From: Cyanoderma ruficeps
Lineage: Eukaryota > Chordata > Aves > Passeriformes > Timaliidae
Assembly (NCBI GenBank): GCA_008694505.1
Contig: VZDJ01000174.1
Span: 11,252,286-11,316,285, forward strand
DNA length: 64,000 bases
Direction of reading: 5' to 3'
In this document: positions 45,001-58,105 of the stretch, one piece after another
How positions within the stretch are numbered: the first letter of the stretch is position 1
Layout: the number at the start of each line of letters is the position of its first letter
Position numbers and translations under genes: made by a program
Notes under the pieces: generated by a model
What the model was told of the DNA's origin: nothing
The model's input: only the letters and a program-made list of their open reading frames with translations
Databases searched by the model: none

Positions 45001-48000
45001 AAGAGGTTTGCCTGCAAGCAGGAGTTTGGAGTCTTGAACTTTTTATCTTTAAACTTATCTTGGGAAGGGACAGGGATGAGGTCAGAACTGCCATCTCTAT
45101 CCTGCATGTCCAGTATTCTGCAGGATCCTACAGGGAAAATGTCATTGGGTGGGTCTGGAAAAGGACTCACTCAGCTCGGAAACCTCAGTCCTGTTCTGTG
45201 CTGTGGTTAATACCTGCAAAGCAGCACCAGCAGTCCTGCCCTGTGGGGTGCTGGGGCTGAGGGTATTGGGAATGCTCAGCTTCAGTGGCAAAGTGGGGTA
45301 CAGGTGCAAGAGGCAGATGGCCTGGAAATCATGGTACTAGGGATTTTATTCCTTAAGATGCACTGGGAACCCGCCTCTGAGTCAGAATGAAAGGTATGAT
45401 GGAAATGTCAATTCCCATGGGTGATTTTAAGTTGCTGGCACACACATCAAAGACCAAAAGCATCAGAAAAGCCCAAGGCCATTCTCAGAGTGCTGCTGAT
45501 TTTGCATTTCTTTTAATCCAATCCTGCATTTATTCCTGTGAAGCTAATGGGGCTGACATGAGCTCTTTTCTTAGTCGCTTCTCTGTCTTTTCTTCAGCAG
45601 TGGTGATCACAGGAACAGGGTTTGCTCCAAGAAAATGACAAGAGGGGTGGATTTAAAAGACATGGGGATTGCTCTTTATCTGGGCAGAAAAACCAGCAAG
45701 TGCAAAGGAGGGAACAAGTCTGGGTGTCTGAATACACTTCTGGCAATGAAAAGCAGCTGCCATCCAGTAGCTGCCAGTGACCAACACGCTCTGAGTTGGG
45801 TTCTCTGTGCATCTGCACCATCCCAGGGCCCTCTCCAGGTGCTGGCAGAGAAGTGGGAGGTAAGAAGGGTGATCACCACTCTGCCAGCCACCCCAGAGTG
45901 GTTCCTGCTGAATGGGGTGGTAGTGCCTTGTAATGGGGCACTTTTCCCACTGTCAGGGATTGAACTAGGCCAGGGTGTGATGCGGAGCCGGGAACAGCTC
46001 CGTGTGGCACATGGGTGTTTTTGCAGGCTGGGAGCCCTGGCCAAACACCCTGCAAGCCCTGCAGGAGGGTTGTCTGTGCTGTGCACTGAGGGGATTGATT
46101 TCAGTGCACTCTGGAGAGGGTGAGGAACTGTAACACCAGACAGAAAGGAGCAAACCCCAAAACAGATCAAAGAGAAAGCTCTTGGGGCTGGGTTTGGAAG
46201 AGGCTGCACAGCAGCTGCTGTGCACTGTTTTCAGTCCTGCCTCTCTCTGAGGAGGGCAGTGGTGGCAGGCTGGGATGGTGCTTGGCTGCAGCACCGTTTG
46301 CCCAGGCAGATCCCCCTGTGTGCCCATCCCCAGGTTCTCACCACACTTGGGACTTCCTGCGGGGCATCCCGTGCCGGTGCCATTTCGAGTGTGGGGTCAG
46401 GTGGTAAATCAGCTGCCTGCAGATCCTGTCTGAGGATTTCCAGGGGTCATATTCCTGAAAGCAAAGGCACAACTTAGACTGCCTGCACCATAGCAGAACA
46501 TGAGAAAAGGAGGAGGGCAGAGGAGGATGGGAAAGGAGTAAACATGGCAGTGGAGCAGGGTCAGGTATGTAAGGGAGGAGATGAAGAGAAGAGAGAATGA
46601 AAGAGGAATGATGGAGGAGACGCCTCAGCCACATGCCAACACCTCCTGGGGTGAAGGAGGAGCAGGAGGAGTTCTGCACTGCCAGGAAAAACCCCAGCCC
46701 AGCCAGCATGTTCCTGCCCAGAGCAGGGCTACAATTTCACAGCCTACCCAGGAGCAAGTGGAACTCAGAGGAGGGGTTCAGTGTCCAGGGCTGTGGCAGA
46801 GGTCACTGACAATGCTCTATTGCAGGGACCCCTACACTGCCAACTCCCTGTGTTACAGGACCGTGCTAAATTTCTATTAATTACCTTGTTGCCATGCTTC
46901 CCCAAACTTTGTCTGTGGACTATCTGATAGCCTGATGTGGAAAGGTCAGTAACTGCCCCCCTTGTCCCATCCTCAAGGTGCTTCTTGCTCCTCCTGCAGG
47001 AGCACACTGACTCCACGTTGGGAGATGTCAGGACAGGGAACTTTGGCTACTTCTCCATAGTCCACCTTACCTCCTTGCAGTCCACTCTGCTAATGGAAGT
47101 TTCAGTTTGGGAGCATCCAGTGCCAACAGTTCCCTCCTGCCCCTGCATTAACTTGTCAAGAAAAGAAGGCACCCACATGGTTGCTGCCTTCCTGGGTTAT
47201 TTTTGCACATGTTCTTTAGTGCCATGACTTGGAACAGAACCTCTTCCTCTGCTGAAGCAGAATGGCAAATGGCAGCTGCTGAAGGCTGGGACTTCTGCCT
47301 TCTCTATTGTATTTTCCAGCTGCTGACAGACACCTGCATTCCCACCCCTCAGCCCTCCAGCCATGGTGCTACCTGTGCATTTAGGGATTTGATAGGTAAA
47401 CACCCAGTAAAGCTGTCAGGGAATGCACTGACTGATTCCTTACTGTGCGTGGTTAAAGCACTGCACTGGGGCCAACAGCTGCACTGTGACTTTGCTCAGC
47501 AGCCCCTGAATCAGCTGAACTCCCCAGGGATGCACTGCCAGCATGTGGCAATTCTCCTGTGCCAAGGGGAGAGGGATCCCAGCCTTCTGCTCTTCTGAGC
47601 ATCCCTCATCCCCATCCCAGCTTCCCTAGGAACCCCACGGGGACTGGCCCATGCCTTTGGCTTGGGTGCCTTGTTCTAGACTCCTGCTGTGCTGGCAGGG
47701 CTGCAGCTGGCACTCTGCTGTCACCTACAACAGCAAACCTCTCCAAGTGGGTGCACGTGCACGCCAGGCTCCAATACAGCAGCTGGCACAGAGCTCTGTG
47801 AGCAATTGTTGGCTCAGAGCTGACAGTTACCCTCCTGTTCTTTCCTGTGTCCTCAGTGATTTAATTTCCCCTGACAGACTGGGAATTGCACTCAGCCGAC
47901 TTGTCTGTAATGCAGTTACACCCACCAGATGCTCAGCCAGGGTCGGAGAGGGGATGTGCTGGATGTGGTCTGGCATTGTTCTGGGAAGGGTGCTGGTGCT

Positions 48001-51000
48001 GTAGGTACTGAATTTCTACAACCACTTAATTAAACTTCTGTTGGCTCTGAAGGGCAACTCAGGTGCTCAACATCTTCCTTAGGAATGGGGAAAATAATCT
48101 CTTATGCAATGGGACGTGTGTCAGTGCATCCAGAAGGCATGAACCTGGAGTGGGGGGATGAGGAGGTGTACAAAAATGGTAATGTGTTATCTGCCAAACA
48201 CATTGCTGCTGGGTTAGAGTAAGATCCCCTCCTGCTGCCTGCCCTGAGGGGCACTGCACAGCACGGGCTTGGAGATGGTCTGGAAGAACAGCTGGAGATG
48301 AGGTCAAGTGAAGTGTGGTTAAAGAGACACCACTGCTAGAACCCACCCCTTCCTTCAGATGCTGACATGAATTATACAGACATTACACATGGAAAGATTT
48401 TTTTTTCCAGGCTGCACTGCAGCCCAATAATGATGATTAAACTTTGGCTAAATGTAGTTTGTCTACTGAGACATGACTGGTTAATTGTTATCAGTGAGCC
48501 TCAGGAGACAGCAGAACAAGGTTAGAAATGCCACTAATCTACACCAGGCATTCAGTGTATTCCCTGGGGCACTGCTGCTTGCTCTGAGCTGTGTGTACTT
48601 AATATCTCTCTTTGAATAAAGAAATTCACTCTATTCCTGTCCTTATAAAGCAAACATGACACTTGCCAAGCCTAACGAGCAAATGGATACATTGCAAATC
48701 CAAGTGTTTGTGGTGGCAAAGGGTAACAGAAATAGATGCTGATGGTTGCAGTGGGACTGGGACATCCGTGATGTTTGGCTGTTCTCAGCCCTGCCTTTCT
48801 GTCTCTGCTCTCCTCATCCTCTGAAGGAAAGAGCTGGAGCATGCAGGGATACTGTGCACACATCACATTTACTTCCTGAACCTCCAGTGGCAATATATTC
48901 CTACAGCACCTTTCTCTACGAGGAACTCTGAGACTTAAGGGGGGAAATAATGCTGGGTTGAGGGAGTTACATATGGCAAAGGGCCCAGGAAGAGAGAGGG
49001 GGTTTTCCTGCAGAGATTTCTGCTCTCCTCTGCAGCCCTGTGAGCACCCCATGAGCTCTAGTTGCTTTGAACCCCTGTGACACCAGTGATTATGGCTCTC
49101 TGCCCTGTCACTAAGTTTACTGTGGGCACAAAAAGTAATTTCCTAATATCTGTGCACATAACCTCCTTCAGCAGCAATCATGTTCTGAGGTAGTTTTAAC
49201 TGATTTCTACAGAAATATGCCCCACAATCCATATGCTGCCACTCCCAGGGCACACACTGCCTGCCTCTGGAGGATTGATTGCAGCACCAGCTGCCCCAGT
49301 AGGGCTCTCTGCACCAGGGCTGTGCCACAAAGCATTCACTGAGCTGAGGGAGAATTCACCTTTTTGGGACATTGCAGATCTCTAGCAAGGCTCATCAGCA
49401 GGTCATGGGAGATGGGATCCACCAAGTTGAGGAAAGTTGCATTTTTGTAGAGCACTTCATTGAGAAATGTTCCTTCCAGTCCTAGGTCCTACAACAAAAA
49501 CAGACAGTCAGGCACACAGGCTTCCTCAGAGCTATTATCCATGGGATGTTCTGAAACCAGAAAGTCAATGTGATGTGGTGCCAGCTGGATGCCCAGTACA
49601 GGAAATGATCCAGCAGAGGTGAAGCAGCCGTGTCTGACCCAGCATTGCCGTGCTGGGGGTGCAGGCAGCCAGAGAGCTGAATGAGATGCAGTGTTAATTT
49701 GAGCTCATCAGCCTAGGGCTGACCACCTTATTTCCACCTACCACAGGAAGGTGAGAATTCTATAATTTCCAGGCTGGCTGGAACCTGGAGAGAATTGACT
49801 TCAGAGAAGCACAGTTTTGTCAGCTTCTATGTGTGAATCTGCTGCAGAAGCCAAGCAGGAAGGCTGGCTCTAAAGCTGCTTCTCCAATCTCGGCTTTCTG
49901 GAAGAATCAGACCTTTCCCAGGTATTTAGATGCTGCCTGGTGGTGGCTGGCTGAGCAGAAGTCCTGCCCATCTGTATGAGTTTAGCTGTGCTGTGAATTT
50001 CTCAGTCAGAACTAAGCAATGGGGTGCATGGTAAATTTAGAGGTGGCTTTACACCACAGTCAGAGTAACTCCTCTTCCATCTTCCACGGTGTGAGTTAGG
50101 GGAACATCTGTGGTCCAGGCAACTTATCTGTGTGGACCAGGGGATGGGGCACCTTTGGAGGAAACCTCAGCATCTTTGGGGGAAAAAAAGCCTCCCCAGG
50201 GCCAGATGGATGATACTGCAAAGAACTAAGCTGTTTCTTGCTAAGAGGAAAGTAAAGAGGTAATATATTGACACAGTTATTACAATTAGAAGGTACCCCA
50301 GAGCTGTGAAAAACAAACAAAATTAAAAAAATATGTGGGAAAGAGAGATCACATATTGGCATGAAAGTGCCACAGGGGCAAAAAAAAAATACCCTAGGAG
50401 TAGAAATGTAGAACAGAAAAAGTTCCTAGTAGGGATAGTGCTGGGCTTGATTCAGTTGATAAGGAGGGCTCAGCTAAGGAAGGAAACGTCTTCTCCTCAT
50501 TCTGAATGTGGCTGACAGGAGAAATGAATAAGCAAATGGGTGCCCCATATGTTCACACTGCTCTACTGAGTGTGTGTTTCAGGCACCACCCAGTGACTGA
50601 GAGCTAAAAAAAAAAAATGGAGTGAGAGGGGAAAAAAAAGCTGGATGTATGCACATACATCAGCAACAGGGACAGAGCCATAGCTGGCAGAGGTTTGGGT
50701 TCTTAACTCTAACCACCAATCAAAGCCAGTGCTGTATCCTGCTCTGGATATGCTGGACTGAGCACAAAGCAAAATCTCAAAGAGACTCTGGCTACAGACA
50801 CAGAAAGGGAGAATAAATTAAATTTATTAAAACTTTACAGCCCCATCACTCTGTGCACACAAATAACACCCGTAAGCAGGCAAGGAACCCAAGCAGTGGA
50901 TCAGTCCTGAAGGACAGACAGCCACAGCTGGATATGGGCCAGGAGCCTACCAAGGCATCATGCCAGTGTCTCCCTTAACCATAAGGCTTCAGGGAAATGG

Positions 51001-54000
51001 AGCCTCCTACACCAAGTGTAATGTGCACAGATGAAGAAAGCTGCTGTGAGGATGGCATGGCTGGGCATGCAGCAGTGGATGTCAGAGCAGTAATTAAACT
51101 CCCCCAGTCGGAGCTATACCATTAAGATGAATCTACATTTCCATTATAAATCCTGCCTGCGAGGGTTTTGTAAGTAATATAGCTGTAAATATTCACTTCA
51201 CATTGATATTCCATAAATTCTCAGCCCAGAGGCATTTTCCGGCTCATCTTACTTATTTCCCTGTCTCCCTCCCTCTCTCTCTCATTTCTTGGAAAATTTT
51301 GTACCACCTAAAGGGAGGCTGCAGACAGCAGAATATTATAACTCTTGCCAGTTCAGCTGGCTTACTGCTGTTGTCTTAAAAATGACACTTTGCCATTGTC
51401 TCAGCACAGGGAAAACAGATTATACCAGACTTTTTGCTGGTGTAAGTCTAATGCCTCCCTGGGCTTCAGCTGAGTGATGCCCACCTAGATCAGCAGGAAA
51501 GCTGATCTGGCTTCTGCTGGTGGGCATTTCTGGGGTAGGTGATGTGCAGTGGAGCTGTCCAAGCGTTCATGTACAAAGCACGTGTGCACCCGTGGTTTGC
51601 AGCTGTTCTCCATGCAATCTTCTAAAATGCTGGGATCTCACATCTCTGTTAGTGGATCTGCTTCTGCCTGGCTTGCTTTACATGATGACACCCTCGGAAC
51701 ATCCCAGGAACAGTCTGCAGACCACAGGTCAAAACCCACTGGCAGATACATCAGCAGGGTACACCTGCAGGGCTGGGCAAGGGGGGGTGTGCTGGGAGCA
51801 GCAGGAGGCACACATGGGATCCCGTGTCCTCTGCTCTGGCTGAGCTGTCTGCCCACCTGAGGAGGCTGCAGGTCCACTCCCACCATTTCTCTGCCTTCCC
51901 TGGGGTGTTTGCACCCTGGCCCAAGGCACAGTGATGAGGTGTGGTGTTAAATATCCTCCCTGTCCACCAGAGTGAACAAGGTCTCTCTCTTTTCACAGGT
52001 AACAAACAGACCCTCACCTGGGACACATTAATCCGTGACTCCCGAGAGCGTGATACTGCCAAGGTAAGGAGGGACACTCTGGGGACCAAGCTAAAGGTGA
52101 ATGTAGCTGTGGAGTGAGGAGAATTTGTAAGTTAGAAAAAAGGCTGATCTGAAGCTGACATTGGACTTGTGAGGAGGATTGCTGGTGATTACACGACCCC
52201 AGACTGGGTGTGGTACATGTCAGTGGGGTAAACCCTCTGTCTCTGAAACCTCTGAGACCTCAAGGAACCAGAGGCTTTGGGGTGCTGCTGGATGGGTTCC
52301 CATCTTGCTTGGCAGAGGATGTTGTGATTACAGGATGCATGTCCCACTGTTCTGTTGTGAGCAGATGGACAGACAGTCACTGTTTCAACACGGGCAGGCA
52401 GAGATGGGGACCAGGAATAACATGGGGAACTGGAAAGGGAGGAGGCAAAATGTGAATGTTCAGGACACGGTAATTCTCAAGCGCAGATGTGGGGAAGCCA
52501 AGTGTTTAACTGATCCTGAAAGGAGCTTAGAAATGACCCTCAATTCCATATGGCCCTGTGGTTTAGCACTCAAACCCTGTCTGTTCACACAGATGGACCT
52601 GGAGACCTCCAGGGTCTGTGGAGGGTTTCAGTGCTTCAGTGTCCAGGAGAGATGCTGAGCACTACAGAAAATGACATTCTGTGGTTCTGGCCTCTGGCAT
52701 ATCCTAGTAAAGTCTGTTCATGTTACATTGCCACATCCATGAAGGGAGTGGTTGCCTCTCTTTCTTCATAAACTTCTTGCCATAGGGCGTCTCCAAAAAT
52801 GCCTTCGAAGTCTTATTCAACCCTTGTCTGCCATACTGGTGGACACACAGAGGTTCTCTGCTGTGAGTTTATCTGTCTACATGTGTGGCAAGAAGAGCGT
52901 GGTGCTGGTAACCATCTTCAAGTGAATGCTGAAGTAGTGGACAGGAAAATCAGAGACGTAATATTTGGTCCTGTGAATTCTTACTCGTGAGTGTGCAACT
53001 TGCTGGTAGCCCAGGGCAGTGAGCACCACTGTCAGATGTGTTGTACATGGACATGCAGAGCAGACAGGGCTCTTCATGCAGCTCCCTGGTGGTGTGGGTG
53101 AACAAGCATCCAGTGAGCCAGTCCCTGCTCCACTGCACTCACACCCACTTGCTACTAAGGCAAGAAATAATGTACGTTCCCCAGAGGAAGCAGATCGTTA
53201 TCCAATGAAGCAACACGATAAGCTACAAACTGATGGTGATTTATGTCCATACCAGAGGTGGGCTTTGTCCCCTGTGCTACCAGTTACAGAGCTCCCTGCA
53301 GTTTGGGGCAGCTGACTTTGGCTGGAAAGTGATGGTAGCAGTAGGCGATGGAGGAGATGGCTCTGCTCCAGCAGCAGGGCTCTGTCCTCAGCATCACTTT
53401 GGCACCACACTGTCTGCACACTGGCTGCTCTGTTCCTGAATGGCGGCAGACAGAAACATGCTCCCACTGATACACTGACCCCTTTACCTCTCCTCTCAGC
53501 CTCCATTGTCCCACAGGCCCCTCCAAAACCATTCTGGGGTTTCCCAGACATATCCCAGCCAGTCTGGCTGAGTGGCCATAATGGGATGTGGTAGCCGTGG
53601 GGCGGCAGTGGCTTTTTTCTGGAGGGCATCAATCCTGAGCACACCCGCGGGCTGGCATGGAGGGGTGTGGATGAGCACGGCCCGAGTCGGAGCCCCCTTC
53701 TCCTGCGTGCAGCACAGTTCCCCTCGCAGCTCCCTCCCAGCCCCTCTCCCAGCCCCCGGCAGACGGGCCAGGCGCCCCTCGCCCAGGCTGCGGGTCGGGG
53801 AGGTGGTCAGTGTCGCCTGGCACGGTGGGGACCGAACGGGGAAAGGACCAGGGCACGGAGTGGAGAAAGGCAGCACAAAGAGCCCCGCCAAGGAGGTCTG
53901 CAAACCCCAGCGCCGGGGAGGGGGCTCCTGCACCGCGGCTCCCTGCGCCACAGCGCCGGGCGGGGGCTGCAGCCCCCGGCCCCACACGGCCCTTTGTCCC

Positions 54001-54324
54001 TGTTCTGGCCCCGTCCTGTCCTGCCCTGCCCCGTCCCGCCCCGGGCCCGCATCCCGCGGCAGGTACCTTCCTAAGCAGCCGGAGGATGTGCACGGCGTGC
54101 TCCCGCTTGTGCTCCCGGATGGTGGCCTGGATCTCCCGCAGCCACCCCACCCGCCGCACGTAGGGCGCGGGCGAGGCTTTCCGCAGCACCCCGGGCAGCT
54201 TCTGCGGGTGCAGCAGCAGGGAGGAGAGGTGGAAGTCGCCCCGGCCGCTCTCCAGCCTGCCGGGGCAGGGCTCCTCGCCGCTCTCCTCCTCCAGGCTGCT
54301 CTGCCGGCTCAGCCGGGAGCCCAT
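35572..54324 (-). CDS. LRRC75B: LRRC75B, leucine-rich repeat-containing protein 75B
   Basis: Four exons (54067-54324, 49360-49488, 46342-46454, 35572-36094) join into 1,023 nt, or 340 aa (human about 315). The N terminus MGSRLSRQ fits an N-myristoylation signal (Gly2, Ser6, basic position 7). Then come the conserved VRRVGWLREIQATI segment (about 57-70), NLVDPISHDLLMSLARDLQC (107-126), DPWKSSDRICRQLIYHLTPH (132-151), and leucine-rich repeats in exon 4 (LTSVDLSFTELND, LTHLSLNGNRLT, LAWVDLGNNVDV). The C-terminal tail is acidic and low-complexity. The paralogue LRRC75A has the same layout. Molecular function is poorly known; in mammals LRRC75B has been linked to myogenic differentiation. The start ATG is in a strong Kozak context (cggccATGG) inside a CpG island. 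The order next to SNRPD3 is as in human. Confidence 0.95.
36095..46341 (-). other. LRRC75B: LRRC75B intron 3
   Basis: 10.2 kb, moderately GC-rich. Apart from a CpG-rich patch at about 38,640-38,950 I see no exon, RNA gene or clear mobile element. The many short open frames on both strands look like composition effects. Confidence 0.75.
38640..38950. promoter_or_regulatory. Small CpG-rich patch inside LRRC75B intron 3
   Basis: GC-rich with clustered CpGs (for example gagccggctccgctccgctg and ctgtcgcgtcggcagcagcg), unlike the surrounding intron. Includes a short imperfect duplication around ctggagtgggg. May be an internal promoter or enhancer; no transcript evidence. Confidence 0.3.
46342..46454 (-). 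CDS. LRRC75B: LRRC75B exon 3
   Basis: Acceptor gctttcag|GAA; donor GTG TG|gtgaga (phase 2). Encodes EYDPWKSSDRICRQLIYHLT through MPRRKSQV; the split codon makes Cys167. Confidence 0.95.
46455..49359 (-). other. LRRC75B: LRRC75B intron 2
   Basis: 2.9 kb. No exon or mobile element recognised. An AT-richer segment at about 48,360-48,500 has the look of a conserved non-coding element. Confidence 0.7.
49360..49488 (-). CDS. LRRC75B: LRRC75B exon 2
   Basis: Acceptor ttgttgtag|GAC; donor AAAAAG|gtgaat; 43 codons, phase 0 at both ends. Encodes DLGLEGTFLNEVLYKNATF through RDLQCPKK. Confidence 0.95.
49489..54066 (-). other. LRRC75B: LRRC75B intron 1
   Basis: 4.6 kb. Contains an AT-rich segment (about 51,080-51,240) followed by a CT-rich tract (about 51,262-51,284), and the start of the CpG island near 53.6 kb. 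No other gene seen. Confidence 0.7.
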
Positions 54325-54620
54325 GGCCGCGCTCCGGCCGCGCCGCCGCCGCGCTCCGGACCGGGCGGGCTGGGGGCTGTGGGCCGGGGGAGGTGCCGGG
54401 GAAGGCGGGGGGTCCGGGCTGCCCCGCCCGGCCGGCCCCGCCCCGGCTCCCGGTGCTGCGGGGCTCCGCGCTCGGCAGCCGCCTCCCCGGCGGCCGGGCA
54501 GCCCCGCTGCCTCTGCTCCCCAGGCGCCTCCTCCGCCCGGGTTTGTTCTGCCGGGAGATGCTCGGTGGGGAAAACAAAGAGAGACGCGGATGCTGCCGAG
54601 ACTGCTCCTTCCATCCAGGC
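53570..54620 (-). promoter_or_regulatory. LRRC75B: LRRC75B CpG-island promoter
   Basis: High GC and CpG density on both sides of LRRC75B exon 1. No TATA box near the expected start. Long open frames across it on both strands (one of 403 codons, plus) are GC-driven shadows. Confidence 0.8.
54067..54324 (-). CDS. LRRC75B: LRRC75B exon 1
   Basis: 86 codons from MGSRLSRQSSLEEE to VHILRLLRK, donor AGGAAG|gtacct, phase 0. Lies in the CpG island. Confidence 0.92.
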
Positions 54621-57064
54621 GTTTTGGGGAGCTGCTTTATTCCTGGACAAACTCTTTGAACATCGCAAAAGGTTGTCTAGATTAATAGTAGTTCAAAACA
54701 CACCATCTGCAGGGACTGCTTCTGTGGGCTGTGTTTTCTATCAGTCTGCTGTTGGATCCAGAGGAGGTGTTTTAGCAATCTAGAAAGCGGCAGGAATTTT
54801 GCCCACCACCCGTCATCTGCAGCTGATAGTACGATGCTGGCACTGTTCCTCACCTGCTGTGGGTAGAACTGTTTTCCTTGTATGCATTCTTCCCTCCTCC
54901 AGCAGTGCACAGCAAGTTTAGCACATGCTTTTCCTCAGACAAAATCACTGCCATCCAACAGGATGGTAAAAAGCAAAGCCTTGATCCCATCTCCAGGCAC
55001 CGAGATTTTGCATGCAGCTCAATCATGCTTCCAGCATAACCAGTGGCTCAGCCTGACCTGCTTTTTGGAATTGGATCCATAAGCTTACTTCTGTTCAGGA
55101 CTATGACAACAGTGAGCCCCGGTGCCCGTGGCAGACTGTGAGTCCTGCACGCAGAGCAGGGCTGTGTGGTAGCTGTAATAGCTGAGGGCACACAGCTGTA
55201 GGAACAGCCTTGTGCATCCATGGACAGGCACCATCCAGTGCATCTGTGGAAGAATGTTGTGGCTATTGGGCTCTCACTTTGGGGGAGTGGGGATGGCCAT
55301 GGCTCTTTGTGGTACAGAGCCTGCAAGGATCATTTTCCTTCTTAGCCTTCCTCTGAGCCATGAATGGGGATGGACATGTGGATGCTTTGCATCATGGCAG
55401 CCTTTCAAATATTCAACTGGTGACCCGTGTCTGGCTTGAAGAGATAGAGACAAAAAGGGGCTGGACTCTGAAGCAGCCGTGGCTAATGCATTTATTTTGT
55501 CACTGTGTTTGTGCAGGTCTCTAACCATGGTAGGCCAGATTCTGAAGGCCCCTGTCAGAATTTTACTCGACACTTACTCAGACAAAAGTCCTGACTGTCT
55601 GTCTGCCCATAGTCCCCTCCCTGCTCTAAGCACCTGCATGAGGGAAATTAGCATCATCAGATCTTGAGATATGGCTGAGACTGACTCAAGCTAATCCCAT
55701 TTAGAGAGGGAGTAGATGCTGGGTAAGGACTTCTGGATCTGGTCAGAGAGCTTTGAGAGAGGCTGGGTCAAGAGAAAATCACTCACAGGGTGCAGTGTTA
55801 CAGCTGCAGAATTGTCACTGGGAGAAAAGGCAAGGACAAAAAGTGCTGGAGTGTCAGAGGAGGGGTGCACAATGGCTTTTCCCTGCTGTCTGGCAGCTGG
55901 ACAGGCTGCCACAGATCCGTGCTCCTGCCTGCTCTGCTCTGAGTGCTGCTGAAAGGAGCAGCAGAGATAGTGGGTTTGGAACCAAAGGATCAGTTCATCA
56001 GCAGAATGGCTTTGTACTGCTCAGTTGTCTCACACCTTATCTCTGAGAGTCAGAAGGAAACACAATCTGCAGTTTACTCATAGCGGGGACGAAACCAGGT
56101 GGATTGCTCCGAGGCAGTGGGAGAACCAGGGCACATAGTGGCTCTGAGGATGGCGCTGTTACCAGGATACCCCTCCTCTGCATGTGACCTGGAAATATCC
56201 TGCCACAGAGCAAATCCTCTTAACGAACAAACAATTGCAGGGGCAATTCAGCTGTCTCCCGGCTGTGCTTTAGCACTGGGAACACTACAATAGCGGGGAT
56301 AATAGGAGCTAATGAGAAACACACCAGTGCTCCACTTGGCTTCCCTGAAGGAGAATGCCTGGCCGGCAGCTCTCTGTAGACTGAGAGATAATCCTGCCCT
56401 ATCTGTGTGTGTTTCAAAGGACGGATGACAGTGAGTGGATGTATTTCTGTAGCTGAGATGGTCAGCAAGGGGAGGAGGCAGGAGCTTGCTTGGAAAGAGT
56501 GGACTTTTCTGCCACAGTCTGCATCCTCTGGCCCTAATGCAACCCTAAGAGAGCCAGTAGATGAGCATGCAACACCTGGGAGATACCAATCTACAGAAGT
56601 GTGCCCACCTTTCTTTCATGTCTGCTGCAGTGTCAAGGGCACCCGTAAACTTCACATAGAGAGAGATCAGCTCATGAGCTCGTTTGGTACAACAGAGTGG
56701 GAACTGTAGGGTTTCTCACAACGACCACAAGCTGTGGGTTTGAGACTTGGAAATCCCATCCCCGTGGATATTTTAGCACCTCTCAGAAGGATGTAATCTT
56801 GTTTCTAAACTGAATGCGGGGTACATAGTGCTGCCAATTGCATCTAGCTGGGTGCAGCATGACTGAGTTAATTTTACCAAAAAATTGCTCCTAACATGAG
56901 AAATGGGAAAAATGGAAAGCAGAGATCCTTTAGCTATTCACTCCAATTCTATGCCATAGACACATCTCCTTGTTGTCACCCAAGTGCCCAGGAATGGGAA
57001 TGTTCCCAATTCCTTGTCTTTCAGGTAAGTAAGGAGAGCTCAGATCACTTCCAGGACAGAAGAA

Positions 57065-57550
57065 CAACTGTACTGGATCAGACCACAGGTCTCTTTCTCC
57101 TGGGATCCTCAATTAGCTGTGGTTAATAGAGGAGGATGTCCAGTGAGGAGGATAAAACAGGGGGATGTAGGTCAAGTGTGCTGCTGAGTACTCTCCTCAC
57201 CATCAGCCCTCTGTAGTTCAGGAATTTCCTGAGATGTGGATCTCTGCATTAAATAGTCTTTTCAAGTTTTTCCTAAACCCTTTTTTGAGCCTGAGAAAAT
57301 TTTGGGTATCCACAGCAACTTATGGCACTGTTCAGCTGTGTGAAGAAATATTTACTTTGTTCTGAATCTGTCACTCACTGTTTTCATTTGATGCTTTTGT
57401 AGCTTAAATATTGGAAGAAGCAGCAGGCAGTCATTCCTCATTCATTTTCTCTAAGCCACTCTCAGATAAGCCTCTGCTGTGCCCCCTCTCATGTTTCCGC
57501 TCCCCAAATTGAAGAGTGTTGGACTTGTACAGAAACCATTTCAGCCCTCA
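57065..57550 (-). mobile_element. Ancient CR1-clade LINE remnant (antisense)
   Basis: The plus strand resembles the antisense of an old amniote CR1/L3-type repeat common in turtles and crocodilians: tactggatcagaccacaggt at the left, then cagctgtgtgaagaaatatt, ttttcatttgatgc, and cattttctctaagccactct with gctccccaaattgaagagt at the right. Highly diverged, with gaps. Confidence 0.5.
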
Positions 57551-58006
57551 GTTCATCCTTAACTCCATCCCTGCCTCTCCTCTAGCCCTGCTCTAGCCTG
57601 TACTGCACTGGGACAGCAGCCGTGGGGCTGCAGCTGCACCCTGGAGCTACCTGGGAGCACACTGAGTTTGTGATTTTGCCCTGGCTGCCAGCACTCACTT
57701 GGATTTTTTTGGTTTTGCTTGAGCCTTAAGCTGATGCTTCCACTGAACACTCCTGCCTTGCTCTTGCTATCGCTTGGCCCCCGTGACTCAGTTTCCCATT
57801 AGTAGGCCAGGGAGGGGATAATCACTGCTCACCCCATTTATGAACTCACACTGCCAGTCATGGTCAGAGATTTCCAAGGCCTCATTTCCATATTGTCCAT
57901 CCCTGCAGGGTCTGTGCAGCGCTGGGCTGGGAAGCTGGGCTCCCATTTCTGGCTGGGGGAGGTTGTGGCTTCCTCCCTGACACGGCCGGAGGGGCTGCCT
58001 GGGTGA

Positions 58007-58105
58007 GCAGTGCCTGCTGTGCCCCTGGGCAGTCTGTGCAGTGCCTGCTGTGCCCCTGGGCAGTCTGTGCAGTGCCTGCTGTGCCCCTGGGCTGTCTGTG
58101 CAGGG
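58007..58105 (+). repeat. Minisatellite, 31-bp unit, about 3.2 copies
   Basis: Unit gcagtgcctgctgtgcccct + gggcagtctgt. The third copy differs by one base (gggctgtctgt). Followed at 58118-58135 by a potential hairpin (gcactcc ccgc ggagtgc). Confidence 0.93.

Noticed and set aside
53572..54783. 403-codon plus-strand open frame antisense to LRRC75B exon 1
   Set aside because: A GC-driven shadow of the CpG island and of the real minus-strand exon; no domain, biased composition.
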